A stretch of 64,000 nt of DNA from the NCBI GenBank assembly GCA_018398805.1, contig JAGFBZ010000184.1, forward strand, positions 43,080 through 107,079. Direction: 5' to 3'. Below, piece by piece: positions 1-9,345 of the stretch. Source of the DNA: Hirundichthys speculiger (lineage: Eukaryota; Chordata; Actinopteri; Beloniformes; Exocoetidae). Positions within the stretch are counted from its first letter, which is position 1. Each line of letters starts with the position of its first letter. The notes beneath the pieces were generated by a model. The model had not been told where the DNA came from, made no database searches, and saw only the letters and a program-made list of their open reading frames with translations. Made by a program: the position numbers and the translations under genes.

Positions 1-229
1 TTGTATACAATGTCCATTAATTTGTAATCATATTGTTGATGTGCTTACTGGCAGAGAGTAGCTTCATATTGGCATTAACATATGGAAACCCTAGTATTGT
101 ATGACACAAATTATTGTATGATGTTTCAGCTTTTGGTATTAGGTGGGCTTTAAACCATGCTTTTGTTGATGTCCAGTCATGTCTGTTAAATGTATTTATA
201 TATACTTATTTACATGTACTTTTTTTCAG

Positions 230-1332
230 TTAGGGAGAAGTTTTCCATCCATGAAAGCAAACACTTGACGGTGACCGATGATGGAGGAACAGAAATAGAT
301 GCTGATGTGTTTGCAGAGTTGATTTCCAAGGATCTGTGTTTCATCATTCATGATTCTGATTCTGAAGGTATGTTGTGCTGTTGGTTCCATTTGCTACACA
401 ATGATTTACACATTATTGGTAAAGGAATTATGGAGAGTTTGTTTTATTTAACTAAATGTATGATGCATAATTGTTTTTTTTTTTGTTTTTGGGTTGTTTT
501 TTTTTTTTTTTTTCATTTTGCTAGAGTTATCCTTCAGTGACTCCTCCAGCCTCACAGACACCCTTTCCATGGCAAGCAGTCAGGATAGTTTGGCCGAAGT
601 TAGCCTTTACAAAAGAGCATGCATGGAAGAAGATGTGTTGCAGCCTGTTCCAGCCAGAGATGTGAGGATGTAGTAGTGATTTGTTAACAGAATTGCCAGG
701 ATTGTTGCCATTTTATATCTATTTTAAGTTTTATGTAAACTAATGTGAGAAAATAATAGGGAAAAGAGGCAGCATATTACATAATTTACCTGTAATAATT
801 AACCTGCTTTTGATGCATGTGTTTTACCAATTATATCAGCTTGTTAAGAAGGTATTGATGGAGAAACCTGGTGGAGCAGCAGTCCTGAAGGAGTATAAGG
901 ACACTGAAAGCATTTGTGACAGTTCCAGGCGGCAAATGGTCAACATTTTGGCTGCACACATGACTGAAACCGAAGGGTACGAAAGCCTGATATAAGACTC
1001 CAAGAGTTGGGGATGTATAGTATTTTCTCTATGTAATGTGACCCTGTAAAAGCTACTTACATGTTACCACTATGTACAAGTCATGACCAAACAAAATGAG
1101 ATGGACAGTTTTTTTTTTTTTTTTTATGTGCAGATGTAAAAAAGCTTGCAGACGTACAGCCTATTCTCCTTCATTTATTATTTTACATTGTCCTTCAAAT
1201 GTTAAAATAATATTGTTGTAATTCCCATTGTTTTTCAGGAGGGTTCCACAACGGCTGACTAGGGAGAAATACGCCCTTGGTATCATTACCTTGTTCCCAT
1301 TGCTGAAAGACCCATTGTCTAGGAAAGGCTAT
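230..1332 (+). CDS. SAMD3-like / CIDE-N-like fish multicopy gene, four internal exons (partial)
   Basis: Four exons read in phase with GT-AG borders: 230-367, 525-661, 840-976 and 1239-1332. The first (KHLTVTDDGGTEID core) resembles a CIDE-N/CAD-type segment. The second is Ser/Asp-rich. The third carries KPGGAAVLKEY and RRQMVNILAA. The fourth carries REKYALGIITLFP and ends at KGY. This order matches a family I recall from fish genomes as 'sterile alpha motif domain-containing protein 3-like'; molecular function is unknown. The 5' end lies before the window. The expected next exon after KGY is not visible, and transposon remnants begin about 250 bases downstream, so the gene may be broken or simply have a long next intron. 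Splice phases are consistent: exon 1 ends with one base of a Glu codon, exon 2 ends in phase 0, exon 3 ends with two bases of a Gly codon. No in-frame stops occur inside the exons. Family assignment is from memory; the exon structure is directly visible. Confidence 0.62.
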
Positions 1333-1441
1333 GTAAGTTGAATGAAGTATTTTGCAATAGCTTTTGATGGTGACTTATTTCAAAGTGAAAATTGATGCAG
1401 AATGTAATGTAAGATGTTCTTCTCAGTGTGTTCATTCTGTC

Positions 1442-1489
1442 AACATCATGTCAAATGAGAGCAGTGATGCCCTCATTTGACATGATGTT
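1442..1489. repeat. Perfect 18-bp inverted repeat (hairpin)
   Basis: AACATCATGTCAAATGAG at 1442-1459 is followed after 12 bases by its exact reverse complement at 1472-1489. It lies in the intron or flank just after the last SAMD3-like exon. It could be the ends of a collapsed MITE. Confidence 0.7.
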
Positions 1490-1579
1490 ATGTTTTAAAG
1501 AGGTGGTCTGTTTAGATGTTTGTAGATGATGGAATTTGTGAGGATCCAGAGTTGGTGGTGTAGCGATGCCATTTGTCAA

Positions 1580-1662
1580 CCAAGTCATATTTATTTGTAG
1601 CGCACATTTAGACACAACATAATAGTACAAAAGTGCTTTACAGACCTAACAAATAACAGATA
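1580..1662 (-). mobile_element. LINE 3'-end fragment
   Basis: The stretch with TTTATTTGTAGCGCACATTT and AAAGTGCTTTACAGA resembles the 3' end of a fish non-LTR retrotransposon read on the minus strand. A similar sequence at 57296-57365 is linked to recognisable LINE C-terminal coding sequence. Short and diverged. Confidence 0.5.
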
Positions 1663-1689
1663 TTGTATATGAAAAAAAAGAGACTAAAA

Positions 1690-1992
1690 TAATAAGTAAA
1701 ACTAGAAAATTTTGGAGAAATTTTGATATGTGCATGCCCGCTTGCAGCACATTTATTGTCGCTTGCTGCTGCTTAATGCACGTCCATCTTCAGAGCAGGG
1801 TCATGTTTGGACGTGTTACCTGTTATGCTCTTATGCAACATTTCCATGGGCCAACATCAGTGTGTGACCTCAGAAATGCACTTCTGGAAGAATGGTCAAA
1901 AATCCCCAATAAACACACTTCCTAGGAGTGTTGAAGCTGTTCATGCTGCAAAGGGTGGAGCCACATCATATTGATTAGGAATGGGATGAACT
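1690..1992 (+). pseudogene. Tc1-like transposase 3' relic (copy 1)
   Basis: The plus-strand translation contains LRNALLEEWSKIPN, which resembles the C-terminal end of Tc1-like transposases (LEEW..IPQ). It is preceded by a short CSTFIVA...MHVHLQSRVMFGR stretch of uncertain origin. The piece lacks the catalytic domain. A close copy lies at 3595-3950. Together the two bracket the 142-bp tandem array, whose unit begins with sequence from the end of this relic. Confidence 0.5.
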
Positions 1993-3236
1993 AAATGGTG
2001 AAACTTTGCCCCCAAAGGTCGAGGTCATCATAGGGAGGGTCAGTAATGTCAAACCTACCCACCAGTAACCCACTAGTGAAAATAGCATCTCTCTAGCCCA
2101 CACAGAGGCTGAGAAATGGGATTGGTGGCGTGCGTGATGGTGAAACTCCGCCCCCAAAGGTCAAGGTCATCATAGGGAGGGTCAGTGAAGTTAAGGCTAC
2201 CCACTAGTAACCCACTAGAGAAAATAGCATGTCTCTAGCCCACACAGAGGCTGAGAAATGGGATTCGTGGCGTGCGTGATGGTGAAACTCCGCCCCCAAA
2301 GGTCGAGGTCATCATAGTGAGGGTCAGTGATGTCAAGGCTACCCACTAGTAACCCACTAGAGAAAACAGCATGTCTCTAGCCCACACAGAGGCTGAGAAA
2401 TGGGATTCGTGGCGTGCGTGATGGCGAAACTCCGCCCCCAAAGGTCGAGGTCATCATAGGGAGGGTCAGTGATGTCAAGCCTACCCACCAGTAACCCACT
2501 AGTGAAAATAGCATGTCTCTAGCCCACACAGAGGCTGAGAAATGGGATTCGTGGCGTGCGTGATGTGGAAACTCCGCCCCCAAAGGTCGAGGTCATCATA
2601 GGGAGGGTCAGTGAAGTTAAGGCTACCCACTAGTAACCCACTAGAGAAAATAGCATGTCTCTAGCCCACACAGAGGCTGAGAAATGGGATTCGTGGCGTG
2701 CGTGATGGCGAAACTCCGCCCCCAAAGGTCGAGGTCATCATAGGGAGGGTCAGTGATGTCACGGCTACCCACTAGTACCCCACTCGAGAAAATAGCATGT
2801 CTCTAGCCCACACAGAGGCTGAGAAATGGGATTCGTGGCATGCGTGATGGCGAAACTCCGCCCCCAAAGGTTGAGGTCATCATAGGGAGGGTCAGTGATG
2901 TCACGGCTACCCACTAGTACCCCACTAGAGAAAATAGCATGTCTCTAGCCCACACAGAGGCTGAGAAATGGGATTCGTGGCGTGCGTGATGGTGAAACTC
3001 CACCCCCAAAGGTCAAGGTCATCATAGGGAGGGTCAGTGATGTCAAGGCTACCCACTAGTAACCCACTAGAGAAAAAAGCATGTCTCTAGCCCACACAGA
3101 GGCTGAGAAGTGGGATTCGTGGCCTGCGTGATGGCGAAACTCCGCCCCCAAAGGTCGAGGTCATCATAGGGAGGGTCAGTGATGTCAAGGCTACCCACTA
3201 GTAACCCACTAGAGAAAAAAGCATGTCTCAAAAAAA
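1993..3236. repeat. 142-bp tandem repeat array, about 8.7 units
   Basis: Successive GAAACTCCGCCCCCAAAGG starts fall at about 2000, 2142, 2284, 2426, 2568, 2710, 2852, 2994 and 3136, a period of 142. Each unit also contains GGTCATCATAGGGAGGGTCA, CCCACTAGTAACCCACTAG and CTAGCCCACACAGAGGCTGA. Units differ by a few substitutions. The first part of the unit (GGTCATCATAGGGAGGGTCA) also occurs at the end of the single-copy relic near 3920-3940, so the array seems to have grown from the tail of that Tc1-like relic. The units contain no complete gene; open frames in them are chance. Confidence 0.9.
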
Positions 3237-3594
3237 AAAAGCATGACGTCACTAGAGTGCAGAGACATGTCTGAAAAATCATAAAACGTAATCGCGATTT
3301 CTCAGAGACGATAAATCACAACAATACACGGCTTCAGTATGTTATCGGTCAAAGTCTTGTGACCCGTTTAAAGTTTGAATGGTGTCTCTGTGATAAAATA
3401 TGGCTGAGCTATAGAGCTCCAAAGAGGGCTGATTTTCACCGGTTTTTGGTGTCTAGCGTCACCATGGTAACACTTTTGATGGAGAAAAGTAATAGCACAC
3501 ATCGTACGGTCGAGACCTACGTTTTGATATATTCCATGCATGTGTGCACCTTACGGTTATGCCCCTATTAACGGACGAAAAATGATGCGGAATA
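3237..3594. other. No gene recognised
   Basis: An A-run (3229-3239) marks the end of the array. The remainder up to the second Tc1 relic contains no ORF or repeat signature that I recognise. Confidence 0.5.
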
Positions 3595-3950
3595 ATAAGA
3601 AAAAAACTAGAAAATTTCGGAGAAATTTTGATATGTGCATGCCCGCTTGCAGCACATTTATTGTCGCTTGCTGCAGCTTAATGCACGTCCATCTTCAGAG
3701 CAGGGTCATGTTTGGACGTGTTACCTGTTACGCTCTTATGCAACATTTTCATGGCCGCATCAGTGGTGACCTCAGAAATGCACTTCTGGAAGAATGGTCA
3801 AAATCCCCAAATAACACACTTCCTAGGATGTTGAAGCTGTTCATGTTGCAACGGTGGAGCCACATCATATTGATAGGAAGGGATGAACTAAATGGTGAAA
3901 TTGGCCCCAAAGGTGGAGGTCATCATAGGGAGGGTCAGTGATGTTTTGGG
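3595..3950 (+). pseudogene. Tc1-like transposase 3' relic (copy 2)
   Basis: Nearly the same as 1690-1992, with translated pieces CSTFIVACCSLMHVHLQS and DLRNALLEEWSKSPNN. The reading stays open through the former C-terminus into the GGTCATCATAGGGAGGGTCA tail that seeds the tandem array. No catalytic DDE region is present. Confidence 0.5.
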
Positions 3951-3970
3951 CCTTTTTTGGTGGCATTTTA

Positions 3971-4381
3971 TGGAGCCCCATTTAGGTCATAATTCAATGA
4001 ATAAATGAATCTATTATGATCTTGATATCTATTTATGAAATACAGGCGTTTATTATTATGAAATATTTCCCATATTATGAAATGCATGTTTATTATATTA
4101 AATATTTCCCATATTATGATAATGGTTTCGTTTTTCATAAAATTTTAATAAATGGCTTTGTTTTTCATAAGAATGATTTGTGTCTCAATCAAAGAGAGGG
4201 GCGGAGCCATTATGTGATTGGCTGCTAGGTCATAATTCTTTTTTTTTCTAATTATTTAATTTTTTCATTATAATGGACATGTTTATAATAAAAATGTTTT
4301 CATAATAATGGATACGTATTTCGTCTGTGTTCATAATAATAGACTCATTTATTCATTGAATTATACACAAACGGGGCTCCA
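3971..4381. mobile_element. TA-flanked MITE, TIR TGGAGCCCC
   Basis: The left end TA-TGGAGCCCCATTTAGG and right end ACGGGGCTCCA-TA are inverted copies. Both are followed inward by a shared AATTCAATGAATAAATGA stretch in inverted orientation. The interior is AT-rich with repeated TTATGAAATA motifs and no coding capacity. A longer relative with the same ends lies at 60155-61042. The TA flank suggests a Tc1/mariner-type 2-bp target duplication, but the superfamily is not certain. Confidence 0.8.
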
Positions 4382-4385
4382 TAGC

Positions 4386-4737
4386 CGCAAAGCCACAGAA
4401 TATCGCACGACTGTCGGCTCGTTTTGAGCCGATTTTCCAGTCGTGCGAGTATTTTTTGGATCGGGCCGAATTTCGACCTATCGGGGTCGTGCTTCGTGTA
4501 GTATACGTGGGGTAACGACGAGATCAACACCTCCGACGAGCTCCCGATCAAAGTCGTGTGCTCCGCAAGGAAATCAAACGTGTTTGAAATCCTGGTCGCT
4601 CCTTGAAGGTATCGCACAGTAGAAGCATTAGGTGCGTTTGAGATGAACTGGCGGCTGCCTGGCGAGTAGACGAGATCAGGGGCCACAGCAGGAGGTAGAG
4701 AAAAAAGCTGCATCAAGTCGGACAGTTTCCAGCACAT
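4386..4737 (-). CDS. Unrecognised open frame, about 117 codons
   Basis: An open minus-strand frame starts at 4737 (MCWKLSDLMQLFSLPP) and runs through to the MITE end at 4381. It is more GC-rich than its neighbours, with a non-repetitive composition (NAPNASTVRYLQGATR; SSLPHVYYTKHDPDRSKF). I do not recognise the protein. The last residues come from the MITE end, so the natural 3' end is missing or altered. An inverted repeat (GCACGACTG...CAGTCGTGC, 4405-4446) lies inside. It could be a host or transposon exon fragment; there is no splice or synteny support. Confidence 0.25.
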
Positions 4738-5454
4738 ACAGGTGGAGACACTAGTTTAGATCACCTGTATGTTAGTTTGCAGACCACGTTCTTAGTAAAG
4801 TGTCCTCCGCAGGTCCCCCGGGGAGGGAGGACCGAACCGTCTCTGCTGCAGAGGCGGGGTTGGAGCGGAGCAAAACGGCACAAATATTTCAAAGAGGGCT
4901 GGCGTGACAGTCGTTTGAGAAGAGAGGGCTGGCGTGAACGGCAGTTCCCGCGGGGTGCCTGCAGGTACGCTGCCCAAGCGGCCTGATGGAGATCTCTCCT
5001 CTCCGTCTCTGCTGCAGAAGCCAGANGTTTTTTCCCTCTTTGCTCAATATTTAGATTTGTATGTCTCATGAAAGGCACACAGTCAATAATATAATACACA
5101 AGTCACTTTAAGCTTTTATAAACATGACATGAAAAATTAAATGACATACAAGTTAACATTAACAATCATTAGCATGCACTGGCAAAATCTTTATCAAATC
5201 ATCACTAACACGTAGTGGCTGGCAAGTGCTAGCATAACAAATTTGTACAACAATTTTTTCTTGTTATTTTTTACATTGGGCAATTGTCCCTTTTGGTTAG
5301 CGCACACAAAACTTTTGCTAAACATCTCCACAGACGCTCACAAATTTCACACAAAAGCTCATCAGAAGTTGCACTAAGTTAGTACAATTTACGCTAGCAT
5401 TAGCTGCCGCAACAGCTAGCTAGCTAGTTATTAGCTATGAATGATAAGTTTGCC
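4738..5454. other. No gene recognised; one ambiguous base at 5026
   Basis: The segment 4800-5000 is GC-rich with two near-repeats of AGAGGGCTGGCGTGA. A single N at 5026 marks an unresolved base or join. The rest is AT-rich without a supported feature. Confidence 0.5.
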
Positions 5455-5509
5455 TATTAACTTGTTTAACTTAGTCATTAGTAGAAAGAATATTTATTCA
5501 AAAGATACT

Positions 5510-5743
5510 TCACACCATGCACGAGCAATACAAACCTCCGAGTAGGAGCAGTTTTGCGGCCACCTTGTTTTTCGGCACTTTCCTGGTGCCCCAGCACACT
5601 TGTATCCATCCGTCTTCACTGGAGAGGTCCGGCCGTTTTAATACCTGAATGAGCTGCTGTCTGTACTGAGGTGTCACAATGTCAGTACTTTCGACGTGAA
5701 TTGTCTTGTCCCTAAAATAAAACATCCCGAACCTGAACTGCGC
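5510..5743 (-). CDS. Candidate first coding exon, function unknown
   Basis: A minus-strand frame begins at ATG 5743 (MAQFRFGMFYFRDKTIHVES) and reads a plausible folded-protein sequence (TPQYRQQLIQVLKRPDLSSE; DGWIQVCWGTRKVPKNKVAA). It ends near LLLLGG, where a GGAG|GTTTGT donor-like site lies at about 5535; translation beyond that runs to a stop within about 10 codons. The balanced composition and donor suggest a real 5' exon of a gene or of a spliced transposon-derived gene. I cannot name the family, and no partner exon was found in the window. Confidence 0.35.
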   Translation of the reverse strand, partial: AQFRFGMFYFRDKTIHVESTDIVTPQYRQQLIQVLKRPDLSSEDGWIQVCWGTRKVPKNKVAAKLLLLGGLYCSCMV

Positions 5744-5756
5744 CATTGTAACTCCC

Positions 5757-5925
5757 ACACAAAAAAAAGTCTGCTATAAGATTAAATTGCATATACATAC
5801 TAGATGGTTTTGCTAGACAATGGCACTAACCTGAATGTAAATGCAGACCAAAAATAAAATACATTGTAACAGACGCTATACAAATAAAGTTGAATTGAAT
5901 TGAATAAGCAACATCAGAAGGTTAA
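5757..5925 (+). mobile_element. LINE 3' tail
   Basis: The stretch ends GCTATACAAATAAAGTTGAA followed by repeated TTGAA units, the usual 3' end of fish L2-type LINEs. The same tail occurs at 59992-60130 in the second copy of the composite block. Confidence 0.6.
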
Positions 5926-6198
5926 AAAATACACCCAGTTCAATGGTGATAATACAGAACTTGCCTTGGTAGACTAATATAGTCTTGTACTGCCATCTGG
6001 TGGACAGGCACTCCTTGACTTTACTGTTTACTGAGGAACCACTGCTACATCTCACACTGCTTGTGAGGTGAAGCTCTGGAGTTTACTGAGTCACAGAAGT
6101 GCTGTTGTTACTGGCTCTGTCTTTAGCTTGTTTAATCCTCAACTACATTTATGAAAGTAGCAGAATGAATTAGCAATTTGTTTGCAGTTAACACAGTA

Positions 6199-7293
6199 CA
6201 GTGGTACCTCTACTTACGAACGTCTCTACATACGAAATTTTCAGGTTATGAAACGCCTCAATGGGAAAATATTGCCTCTTGTTACTAAAGAAATTTCAGG
6301 ATACGAAAGGCAAAAATACAGTACGCGTAGCTACTTGCAGCTCCCAGAGTTTACAAAACATAAACATACTTGTAGCTGCTCTGCCATTGGCTATCGCCTA
6401 GCATCTTCCTGGCATCTCCCTCTGAATTCTCTGTGTGTCGCCTTGAAGGCAATTTCTATAAGTTTTAAATGTATCTTTATCTGTTAACACTTAGTTTAGT
6501 CACTGGTTAAATTAAAATAAGTGGATTATTTTTCTACTGTTAGATATTTAAGATGTAACTGCATCTGAGTCTTTTACTTTGTAGCAGAGTGTCAACACAT
6601 CCTGTTAGGTCACTCCTTGTCAGTTACTTCCTGTTTTCCTGATCTTGCATGAGAAATGTGCTGCATGCTCCTGGAGCAATCCTCTGCAATCCTCTGTTAA
6701 TTATCAAAGATGCAATGCCGTAAGTTGATTTATATGATTTTGAATAAGTTAAACAATATATATTAGAGGTTATTTTGTTTTTTGTTTTTTTGTATTATAT
6801 TTGATCGATTAGTTAAAAACAAGTTTGTTTACACTTGCCTTGGTAGACTAATATAGTCTTGTACTGCCATCTGGTGGACAGGTGCTCCTTGACTTTACTG
6901 TTTACTGAGTTGCTAAAAACACAGATACTTATTATTTTTGTATCGCTTTATTTACAGTTTTCACCAATTGTCATTGAAGAAGTGTGACAGTAAATGGTCA
7001 AGCTTACTATGACTCTGTCTTCATTGGCATCGGTTTATCTTGGTGTTTAGTCAGAGTTTCCATACACCCTGCACGAGAACACTACACTCTGAATCTCGGA
7101 ATTTGTTGAAAAGAATCACCCAGAAAAAGTGTTCACCAGTCGGGTTATCGCTCACTATGTTGATGTTTGCCTTGCACATTTTTGAAGGATTGTTAAAAGC
7201 CAACAAAAGCAAACGTCCTTGGATCAGTTCTTTACAAACATCAGGCAAAAACCACTGCTGAGAGAGAAAAGGTGACGACGATAGCAGTAAAAA
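6199..7293 (+). mobile_element. Tigger (pogo-type) DNA transposon relic
   Basis: The left end TA-CAGTGGTACCTCTACTTACG is the typical Tigger/pogo terminus with a TA target. At 7094-7270 a plus-strand frame reads EFVEKNHPEKVFTSRVIAHY, then VDVCLAHF, a stop and KQTSLDQFFTN, matching the C-terminal end of Tigger/Jerky-type transposases (KQTSLD.FF). The catalytic domain is absent. The far end is separated by the hAT inserted at 7294. A GCCATCTGGTGGACAGG segment from outside the element (5995) recurs inside at 6867, so the element is internally rearranged. Confidence 0.72.
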
Positions 7294-7387
7294 TAGGGTT
7301 TCTCAACGGGGGCGGTACTGCCCCCCAGAGGGCGTTCTGAACCTTTAGGGGAGCGCTGGAAACGTCAGGACTGAGAGGGGGACGCTC

Positions 7388-8608
7388 TATGGAAGTATTT
7401 CTGTGCCATTTGAGTTTGAATACGAATTTTTAAGATTGAAAATTTTCAGCATCAAAATCAGACTTTGAATTTTAAAAAACATCAGATTTCTAGCACTGAA
7501 TTTTTTTTTTGCCTCTGAATTTTATTTTGTTAAAATAAATTCAGTGCTAAAAAAAATTGTTGTCTTAAAATATTCAGTTTTTCAAAATTCAACACCCCAA
7601 AAAATTCAGTGTAAAAAAAATCAACATCTCAAAAAAATTCAGTGTAAAAAAATTCAATTTCTAAAAAAAAAAGTCAGTGTAAAAAAATTCAACCTCAAAA
7701 AATTCAGTGTAAAAAAATTCAACCTCAAAAAATTCAGTGTAAAAAGAACCAGACTCAACATCCGGGTCACCAGGGAGAAGCAATCGATCCCTGTCTCAAT
7801 TCAGCCAACGTCCAGCCAATCACGCTCCATTAGTCATGTGACACCTACCCAGATAGTAAGACGGACCAGTCGGCCATGGCAGCAAACTCAGGTGATGGTG
7901 CTGCGGTGAGTCTGTTTACTTTATTTGCTGTTTGTATTACACATTTAAAATACATTTATTAAATGATATTATTAATTTTAACACTGTACAATTACCGTGC
8001 AATAGCGCATTTACCGTTTATTAGCGGCCTGTCTGTGCGTGTGTTTGTACTGTGCGTGTGGTGCGACCGCAGGCCAGAGAGACGGCAGGTGGACGGCAGG
8101 TGTACAGTGTTAAAATTAATAATATCATTTACTAAATCGGCCGACCGGTCCATCTTACTATCTGGGTGGGTGTCACATGACCAAAGGAGCGTAACGTGAT
8201 TGGCTGGACGTTGGCTGAATTGAGACAGGGATCGATTGCTTCTCCCTGGTGACCCGGATGTTGAGTCTGGTTCTTTTTACACTGAATTTTTTTAGGTTGA
8301 ATTTTTTACACTGATTTTTTTTTTTAGAAATTGAATTTTTTTTACACTGAATTTTTTTGAGATGTTGATTTTTTTTGGGGGGGGTGTTGAATTTCTTTAC
8401 ATGTTGAATTTTGAAAAACTTAATATTTTAAGACAACAATTTTTTTTAACACAGAATTTATTTTAACAAAATAAAATTCAGAGGCAAAAAAAAAATTCAG
8501 TGCTAGAAATCTGATGTTTTTTAAAATTCAAAGTCTGATTTTGATGCTGAAAAATTTCAATCTTAAAAATTCGTATTCAAACTCAGGTGGCACAGAAATA
8601 CTTCCATA
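7388..8608. mobile_element. 1.2-kb foldback element with about 480-bp inverted arms and 6-bp target duplication
   Basis: The left end TATGGAAGTATTTCTGTGCC and the reverse complement of the right end are identical over the first 20 bases, and the arms stay complementary for roughly 480 bases (7388-7875 against 8143-8608). ACGCTC flanks both sides (7382-7387 and 8609-8614). The paralogous block has GCGCTC once at 61850-61855 with no insert, a true empty site apart from one base. The arms carry short repeats of AAAAAATTCAGTGTAAAA. The roughly 270-bp centre has no coding sequence. The 6-bp duplication and TATGG ends fit IS3EU-type elements as I remember them, but the family is uncertain. Confidence 0.88.
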
Positions 8609-9154
8609 ACGCTCAGGCACGAATGAGGGGCGCCACAACTTGAGAACTCTATTTTAAACTTCCATGGTTTCCCAAGGTTTTTTTATAGTTCAAATCTATA
8701 TATGTTTCAATAAAATGTTGTGCTCAGATTTCCTTTCAAAAAATAAAGCTGCTGTCTGAGACCAAAACCCCGAGTCTGCTGCTTCCATGACCCGGTAAAA
8801 TCTCCTTTTCTCTCTACATCACAATCAGATGTGCAGAGCGGGATTGTCGCCATAGTAACGCCCATAAACACACAGCAGCAGAGAAACTCCTTTCCAACAT
8901 ACTCATTCAACAACCAATGAAAACATACACAACCAAGACACTGTAATCACATTTAATCACAGACATTTACAGTACAATAAAAAATCGTGGAAAACAGGAA
9001 AAAGTGACAGCAGTACAATGCTAATTACATAAATTATGGGTTTATTCCATCACCTAGCAACGTGCATCAGCCGATGTGCTGCTATGTGAGCAAGTGTTCT
9101 CCAATGAAGCCATGAAGCTGTCGTGATTACAGGAGCATCTTTCTAAAAAAAACA

Positions 9155-9345
9155 TCCAGACATGGCATCTAAAGACTCGGCTTACTGAACAAGGATTCAG
9201 CCGAGCTCTCCACATGCAGACAAAATACCGAAACCGTCTGGACCTCGTGAGCTCTGGTGCACTCAGGCTGAAGCTCATGGCGATGTGTCCAGACATGAAA
9301 AAGCTGGCAGCAGCCCACCAACGCAGGGCTCCCACTAAAAATGAA
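9155..9345 (+). pseudogene. hAT transposase C-terminal relic
   Basis: Plus-strand frames read LTEQGFSRALHMQTKYRNRL then RLKLMAMCPDMKKLAAAH. This resembles the ZBED5/SCAND3-like hAT C-terminus (K.K.R.RL...LR..L....P.I..L). It is interrupted by an extra inserted SSGA-type stretch and has no upstream catalytic region. A more decayed copy is at 62395-62570. Confidence 0.6.

Noticed and set aside
1993..3236. Regular repeats considered as a CRISPR array
   Set aside because: The whole 142-bp unit repeats without unique spacers, there are no cas genes, and the genome is a fish.
6182..6487. Frame MQLTQYSGTSTYERLYIRNF as a small gene (also at 61303)
   Set aside because: It translates the Tigger terminal inverted repeat and adjoining non-coding sequence.
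7544..7909. Lys/Phe-rich frame (KKFNLKKFSVKK)
   Set aside because: Arises from AAAAAATTCAGTG repeats in one arm of the foldback element; the other arm has the complement.
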